This document shows, in pieces, positions 5,896 through 9,155 of a DNA stretch of 9,155 bases; position 1 is the stretch's first letter; every line of letters begins with the position of its first letter. The notes under the pieces are model-generated. The model made no database searches. It saw only the letters and a program-made list of their open reading frames with translations, and was not told the DNA's origin. A program made the position numbers and the translations under genes. Source of the DNA: Flavobacterium sp. UBA807 (GTDB lineage: Bacteria; Bacteroidota; Bacteroidia; Flavobacteriales; Flavobacteriaceae). The stretch spans positions 1-9,155 of the forward strand of contig DBIH01000040.1 of NCBI GenBank assembly GCA_002296885.1. The letters run 5' to 3'.

Positions 5896-5910
5896 AATAT
5901 TTTATTTTTT

Positions 5911-5963
5911 TAGCCCGGATGGGAGCGAGCTACCATGTAGCGCGGACAGCCGGAAATTGCTCC
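5911..5963. repeat. REP-like palindromic element inside the suf operon
   Basis: A GC-rich patch (about two thirds G+C over 5911-5953, against AT-rich flanks) holds nested inverted repeats. There is a core stem GCTAC (5929-5933)/GTAGC (5937-5941) with a CAT loop, extended by CG/CG pairs past an A-G mismatch. Outside it are CCGG (5915-5918)/CCGG (5950-5953) and AGC (5912-5914)/GCT (5959-5961). The GATGGGAGCG and GCGGACAGC words resemble a dispersed extragenic repeat that I recall from flavobacterial genomes; that is memory, not a search. No T-run follows on the minus strand, so it should not act as an intrinsic terminator for sufS. Confidence 0.65.
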
Positions 5964-5967
5964 TAAT

Positions 5968-7188
5968 TTAACTCAACATCATTTGTGCTTTCTTCAAAGC
6001 TTCAATCATCAAATCTATTTCTTCTTTCGTGTTATAAAATGCAAAACTTGCTCTTATCGTTCCGGGAATTTTGTAATAATCCATAATTGGCTGCGCACAG
6101 TGATGCCCGGTTCGCACCGCGATTCCAAGCTTATCGATAATCGTGCCAACGTCATACGGGTGAATTCCTGTCAGGTTAAACGAAATAACGGAAGCTTTTT
6201 TATTTAAATCTTTTGGCCCGTAAATTTCAACGCCGTCCATTTCCAATAACTTTTTGGTTCCGTATTCCAACAGCTCTTTTTCATAAGCTGCGATGTTATC
6301 AAAACCAATTCCGTTCATATAATCTATTGCCGTTCCAAAGGCTATTCCACCACAAATGTTGGGCGTTCCGGCTTCAAATTTATGTGGTAGATCGGCATAG
6401 GTTGTTTTTTCGAAAGTCACGGTGGCTATCATTTCGCCGCCGCCTTTGTATGGTGGCATTTTTCGTAGCCATTCTTCTTTTCCGTATAACATTCCAACGC
6501 CGGTTGGTCCACACATTTTATGAGCCGAAGTTACATAAAAATCTACGTCTAATGCCTGAACATCGGGTTTTAAATGCGGACAGGCCTGTGCGCCGTCAAT
6601 CAAAACTGCAGCACCAACCTTATGTGCTTTTTCAATGATAAATTTGATTGGATTAATAGTTCCCAAGCCGTTCGAAACGTGGTTGCAAACCACTAATTTG
6701 GTTTTTTCAGAAAGTAACTTTTCATATTCAGCCATTATCAGTTCCCCGTCATGATTCATTGGGATAACCAATAATTTGGCGCCGGTGTGTTCGCATAACA
6801 TCTGCCAAGGCACAATATTGCTGTGATGTTCAATTGCCGAAACGATAATTTCATCCTCTTTTTTGAGCAACGAGGCAAAACCATTCGCAACAAGATTGAT
6901 ACTTTCGGTTGTTCCCGAAGTGAAAATGATTTCAAAGTTGTGCTTGGCATTAAAATGTTTTTGGATTTTTACACGCGCCTGCTCATAAGCGTCGGTTGCC
7001 ATTTGGCTCAGCGAATGAACCCCGCGATGGATATTGGCATTGTATCGCGTATAATAGTCAACAATGGCATCGATGACAATCTTTGGTTTTTGCGATGTCG
7101 CACCATTATCGAAATAAACGAGCGGTTTGCTATTTACTTGTTGTGAAAGTATCGGGAAATCAGCTCTTATTTTTTTTATATCCAGCAT
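5968..7188 (-). CDS. sufS: Cysteine desulfurase SufS
   Basis: The 406-residue protein is a full-length class V aminotransferase-fold cysteine desulfurase of the SufS (group II) type. Visible sites are Y25-F-D-N-G-A, R55-G-V-H-S-L, F89-T-S-G-T-T-E-S-I-N, the PLP-stacking H121-H-S-N-I-V-P-W, D198-G-A-Q201, T220-S-A-H-K224 with the Schiff-base lysine, R359-T-G-H-H-C364-A-Q-P with the catalytic persulfide cysteine in a short loop, and R379-A-S-F-A-F-Y-N. It takes sulfur from L-cysteine, leaving alanine, and hands it to SufE, encoded two genes downstream. It is the first gene of the minus-strand operon and faces a divergent serine hydrolase gene across about 100 bases. The SufS rather than NifS/IscS call rests on the short cysteine loop, the H-H-S-N motif and the sufE neighbour. 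Confidence 0.96.
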   Translation of the reverse strand: MLDIKKIRADFPILSQQVNSKPLVYFDNGATSQKPKIVIDAIVDYYTRYNANIHRGVHSLSQMATDAYEQARVKIQKHFNAKHNFEIIFTSGTTESINLVANGFASLLKKEDEIIVSAIEHHSNIVPWQMLCEHTGAKLLVIPMNHDGELIMAEYEKLLSEKTKLVVCNHVSNGLGTINPIKFIIEKAHKVGAAVLIDGAQACPHLKPDVQALDVDFYVTSAHKMCGPTGVGMLYGKEEWLRKMPPYKGGGEMIATVTFEKTTYADLPHKFEAGTPNICGGIAFGTAIDYMNGIGFDNIAAYEKELLEYGTKKLLEMDGVEIYGPKDLNKKASVISFNLTGIHPYDVGTIIDKLGIAVRTGHHCAQPIMDYYKIPGTIRASFAFYNTKEEIDLMIEALKKAQMMLS

Positions 7189-7194
7189 TTGTTT

Positions 7195-7213
7195 ATTTAG
7201 AAAAAATCTAAAT
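7195..7213. promoter_or_regulatory. Inverted repeat at the predicted sufS transcription start (candidate operator)
   Basis: ATTTAGA (7195-7201) and TCTAAAT (7207-7213) are perfect 7-bp arms around AAAAA. It lies between the -7 box and the sufS ATG, covering the expected start site, where a repressor could block an iron- or Fe-S-responsive operon. The regulator is unknown, and AT-rich palindromes arise easily by chance. Confidence 0.4.
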
Positions 7214-7214
7214 A

Positions 7215-7222
7215 CAAAAGTA
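7215..7222 (-). promoter_or_regulatory. Candidate -7 box of the suf operon promoter
   Basis: On the minus strand TACTTTTG fits TAnnTTTG exactly, 26 bases before the sufS ATG. No good TTTG is seen at -33. On the plus strand a weaker match, TACTTTTA (7256-7263) with TTG at 7238-7240 and a short 15-base spacer, could serve the serine hydrolase gene. Confidence 0.5.
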
Positions 7223-7290
7223 TAGAATTAACCTCTTTTGAACACTATCTTTTTTTACTTTTACTTATCTCTATATAATCCAAACTGATA

Positions 7291-8637
7291 ATGAAAAAAA
7301 TCCTTAAGGTTGTTGTTGTTCTACTGGTTGTTTTGCTTGTTTATTTACGAATTGCCATTTATCCGCAGCTCGATTTGATTTCGGGTTTCTCGGCTAAAAG
7401 TGTTGCCTCTGGGCATTTTATTGACGGCCGTAATTTGGAAACTATCCAAAAGAACGATAATGACATTCCAAAAGTAGATTGGGCTACCAACAAAATAAAT
7501 GAAACAGTAAAATTTGTGACCTCATCCGTTAATGGATTGAAAGAACGCAAAGCGATTTACCGCGAAGGCTTGGGCGCTACTTTGATTGATGACAATTTTG
7601 ATGTGAATAAACCTTATGATATTCCGAGACGACTTACTTTACCAACAATTCTTCCTTATCCATACGGTAATCTGAAACCAAAAGATACCGTTTTTTCAAA
7701 TGTTGATTATACCAAATTAAATTCGGCTGTTGACTATGCTTTTGACAAAAAAGGTGAGAAAAAGAAAAGGACACGTTCGGTTGTTGTGTTGTATAAAGGC
7801 AAATTGATTGCTGAAAAATATGCTGCTGGTTTTAATGAAAATTCTAAAATCCTGGGCTGGTCTATGACTAAAAGTCTGACCGCAACTTATTTCGGTATTC
7901 TGCAAAAACAAGGTAAAATTGATATCATGGAGTCCGCACCAGTTGCTGAATGGAAGAATGACGAGCGCTCCAAAATCACTATTAATGATTTGCTTCATAT
8001 GAATTCGGGATTGGAATGGGAAGAAGATTATACTAAAATTTCTGACGTGACGAAGATGCTTTTCCAAGCAGAAGACATGACAAAAACGCAAGTTGAAAAA
8101 CCTGCCAAATACAAACCAAATTCACATTGGTATTACTCATCGGGGACGACTAATTTATTGTCGGGGATTTTACGGAAACAATTCAAAACACATCAGGAAT
8201 ACTTAGATTTTTGGTATTCGGCTTTGCTTGATAAGATTGGGATGAATTCAGCGCTTGTAGAAACCGATATGGCAGGAAATTTCGTTGGTTCGTCTTATGG
8301 TTGGGCAACAACCCGTGATTGGGCAAAATTTGGTTTGTTATACCTGCACAAAGGAAACTGGAACGGTGAACAACTTTTTGATGAAAGCTGGGCAAAATAT
8401 GTTGCGGCTCCAACCAATACTTCCAACGGAAGATATGGCGCCCAATTTTGGCTGAATGCCGGCGGTTATTTTCCGGATGTTCCCAGAGATATGTTTTATT
8501 GTAGTGGCTATCAGGGACAGATGGTGGCAATTATCCCTTCCAAAGATTTGGTAATTGTACGGATGGGATTGACGGAAGAACCCGATTTCGATTTTAATGG
8601 ATTTCTGAGAGATATAATTGCAAGTTTAAAGAATTAA
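7291..8637 (+). CDS. Membrane-anchored serine hydrolase, beta-lactamase (class C/NylB-like) family
   Basis: The 448-residue product begins with a basic start and one long hydrophobic segment (about 5-23) without a clear cut site, so it is probably an N-terminal anchor holding the enzyme on the periplasmic side. A lead of about 130 residues precedes the hydrolase domain. There, G-W-S191-M-T-K194-S is the SxxK motif with the nucleophile and general base. H279-W-Y281-S-S283-G-T is the Tyr motif, in the YSS form rather than YxN. C404-S-G406-Y-Q-G-Q stands where the third (K/H)TG box is expected. D-L-L-H-M-N-S-G-L and W-A-K-F-G-L-L-Y-L-H are usual for the penicillin-binding/6-aminohexanoate-dimer hydrolase group. 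The substrate may be an ester, amide or peptide, and resistance to beta-lactams should not be assumed. It stands alone, divergent from sufS. Confidence 0.88.
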   Translation: MKKILKVVVVLLVVLLVYLRIAIYPQLDLISGFSAKSVASGHFIDGRNLETIQKNDNDIPKVDWATNKINETVKFVTSSVNGLKERKAIYREGLGATLIDDNFDVNKPYDIPRRLTLPTILPYPYGNLKPKDTVFSNVDYTKLNSAVDYAFDKKGEKKKRTRSVVVLYKGKLIAEKYAAGFNENSKILGWSMTKSLTATYFGILQKQGKIDIMESAPVAEWKNDERSKITINDLLHMNSGLEWEEDYTKISDVTKMLFQAEDMTKTQVEKPAKYKPNSHWYYSSGTTNLLSGILRKQFKTHQEYLDFWYSALLDKIGMNSALVETDMAGNFVGSSYGWATTRDWAKFGLLYLHKGNWNGEQLFDESWAKYVAAPTNTSNGRYGAQFWLNAGGYFPDVPRDMFYCSGYQGQMVAIIPSKDLVIVRMGLTEEPDFDFNGFLRDIIASLKN

Positions 8638-9155
8638 CTAAAAGCTTTCACCGGCTCCGCCGCCACTAAATCCTCCGCCACCAAAAGGCATCTTGCTTTG
8701 AGATTCTGTTGGTTTCAAATCTACTTGTGTAGCTACAATTAACGCTTCAAAATTGGATAAGATATCCGTTTCTGAGCCTCTTGCAGGCTTAAATGTCAAA
8801 CCTGTTTCTTTGTCTTTTAATTTTCTGATTGCGAGATAAGACAACGCGAAAAGTAAAATGCCTCCTAAAATGAGTGCCATTTCAATAGGCATTATATTGT
8901 AATAGAAACGAATCGTAAAAATGGAAAAGCCAAACGTAAGGAATCCGATTATCAACATAAGCCTGTCTTTTATGTAGAGCGAATAAATAATATAAAAGAC
9001 AGGCATTAAAAATGTAAATCCATAAAACAAAAACGCAAACGGAATATCTTCTCCTTTACCAATACTCAATCCTAATAATGCTTCTGAAAGTTCACGTACT
9101 ACCAAATAATTCATAGAGAAATAACCCAACAACAAAGCAAATCCCTGAAGCAGCA
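8638..9155 (-). CDS. Membrane protein with glycine-rich C-terminal tail, partial (N-terminus beyond right edge)
   Basis: The frame is open to the right edge: codons upstream of the internal TTG at 9135 read L-L-Q-G-F-A, so the N-terminus is missing and that TTG is not the real start. About 172 residues are visible. They include four or more membrane segments (around the edge residues, F-A-F-L-F-Y-G-F-T-F-L-M-P-V-F-Y-I-I-Y, L-M-L-I-I-G-F-L-T-F-G-F-S-I-F, M-A-L-I-L-G-G-I-L-L-F-A-L-S-Y-L-A-I), then a charged cytoplasmic-type stretch of about 45 residues and a tail M-P-F-G-G-G-G-F-S-G-G-G-A-G-E-S-F. Glycine-rich ends like this occur in TPM-domain and DUF2207-type membrane proteins, but no such domain is visible here. 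I do not recognise the family. Its stop codon abuts the stop of the convergent serine hydrolase gene. Confidence 0.75.
   Translation of the reverse strand, partial: LLQGFALLLGYFSMNYLVVRELSEALLGLSIGKGEDIPFAFLFYGFTFLMPVFYIIYSLYIKDRLMLIIGFLTFGFSIFTIRFYYNIMPIEMALILGGILLFALSYLAIRKLKDKETGLTFKPARGSETDILSNFEALIVATQVDLKPTESQSKMPFGGGGFSGGGAGESF

Noticed and set aside
5911..5963. REP-like element as the sufS terminator
   Set aside because: On the minus strand the hairpin is followed by an A-rich, not T-rich, stretch, and the downstream genes lack a promoter match of their own.
6213..6638. A 141-residue open frame on the plus strand inside sufS
   Set aside because: It is fully antisense to conserved SufS coding sequence, is rich in Arg, Phe and His as expected of a shadow frame, and has no own signals.
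7717..8530. Minus-strand open frames of 124 and 115 residues inside the serine hydrolase gene
   Set aside because: Both lie antisense to a well-supported catalytic domain and show no family features.

Overview
The window looks like ordinary chromosome from a Flavobacterium-like member of the Bacteroidetes. The supporting signs are a low-GC background, protein families typical of the phylum (DUF2480, DUF3078), A-rich leaders with weak Shine-Dalgarno signals, and several matches to the phylum's promoter pattern (TTTG, about 19 bases, TAnnTTTG). No rRNA, tRNA, CRISPR array, insertion sequence or phage gene was seen.

Left part (1-2770): a minus-strand pair comes first, an ArsC/Spx-fold thioredoxin-like protein overlapping by four bases a DMT/EamA transporter that runs off the left edge and that is easily missed because it has no end inside the window. 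A divergent DinB-fold protein follows on the plus strand. Next is a PLP-dependent trans-sulfuration enzyme (cystathionine gamma-synthase/lyase type) with a promoter match, a short leader carrying a hairpin and a 10-codon frame, and a strong terminator.

Middle (2770-4200): an 85-residue exported protein of unknown function forms its own small unit. It is separated by a 15-bp-stem bidirectional terminator from a convergent DUF3078 outer-membrane protein, whose good promoter match is overlapped by a 19-bp inverted repeat.

Right-centre (4200-7290): a minus-strand iron-sulfur assembly operon reads sufS, a small predicted lipoprotein, sufE, a SufT-like DUF59 protein, DUF2480. SufS and SufE mobilise cysteine sulfur, and the SufT-like protein is thought to help cluster assembly or maturation. 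The lipoprotein and the DUF2480 protein have no known role but are tightly packed with the suf genes. The scaffold genes sufBCD are not in this window. A GC-rich REP-like palindromic element sits inside the operon between sufS and the lipoprotein gene, and an inverted repeat lies at the predicted sufS transcription start.

Right end (7290-9155): a membrane-anchored serine hydrolase of the beta-lactamase/NylB-like family, divergent from sufS, ends exactly where a convergent glycine-rich-tailed membrane protein of unknown function ends. The latter runs off the right edge.

No clearly new multi-gene system is visible. The best candidates for new biology are the two unexplained suf-operon members, the REP-like element within the operon, the two promoter-associated inverted repeats, and the leader of the trans-sulfuration gene.
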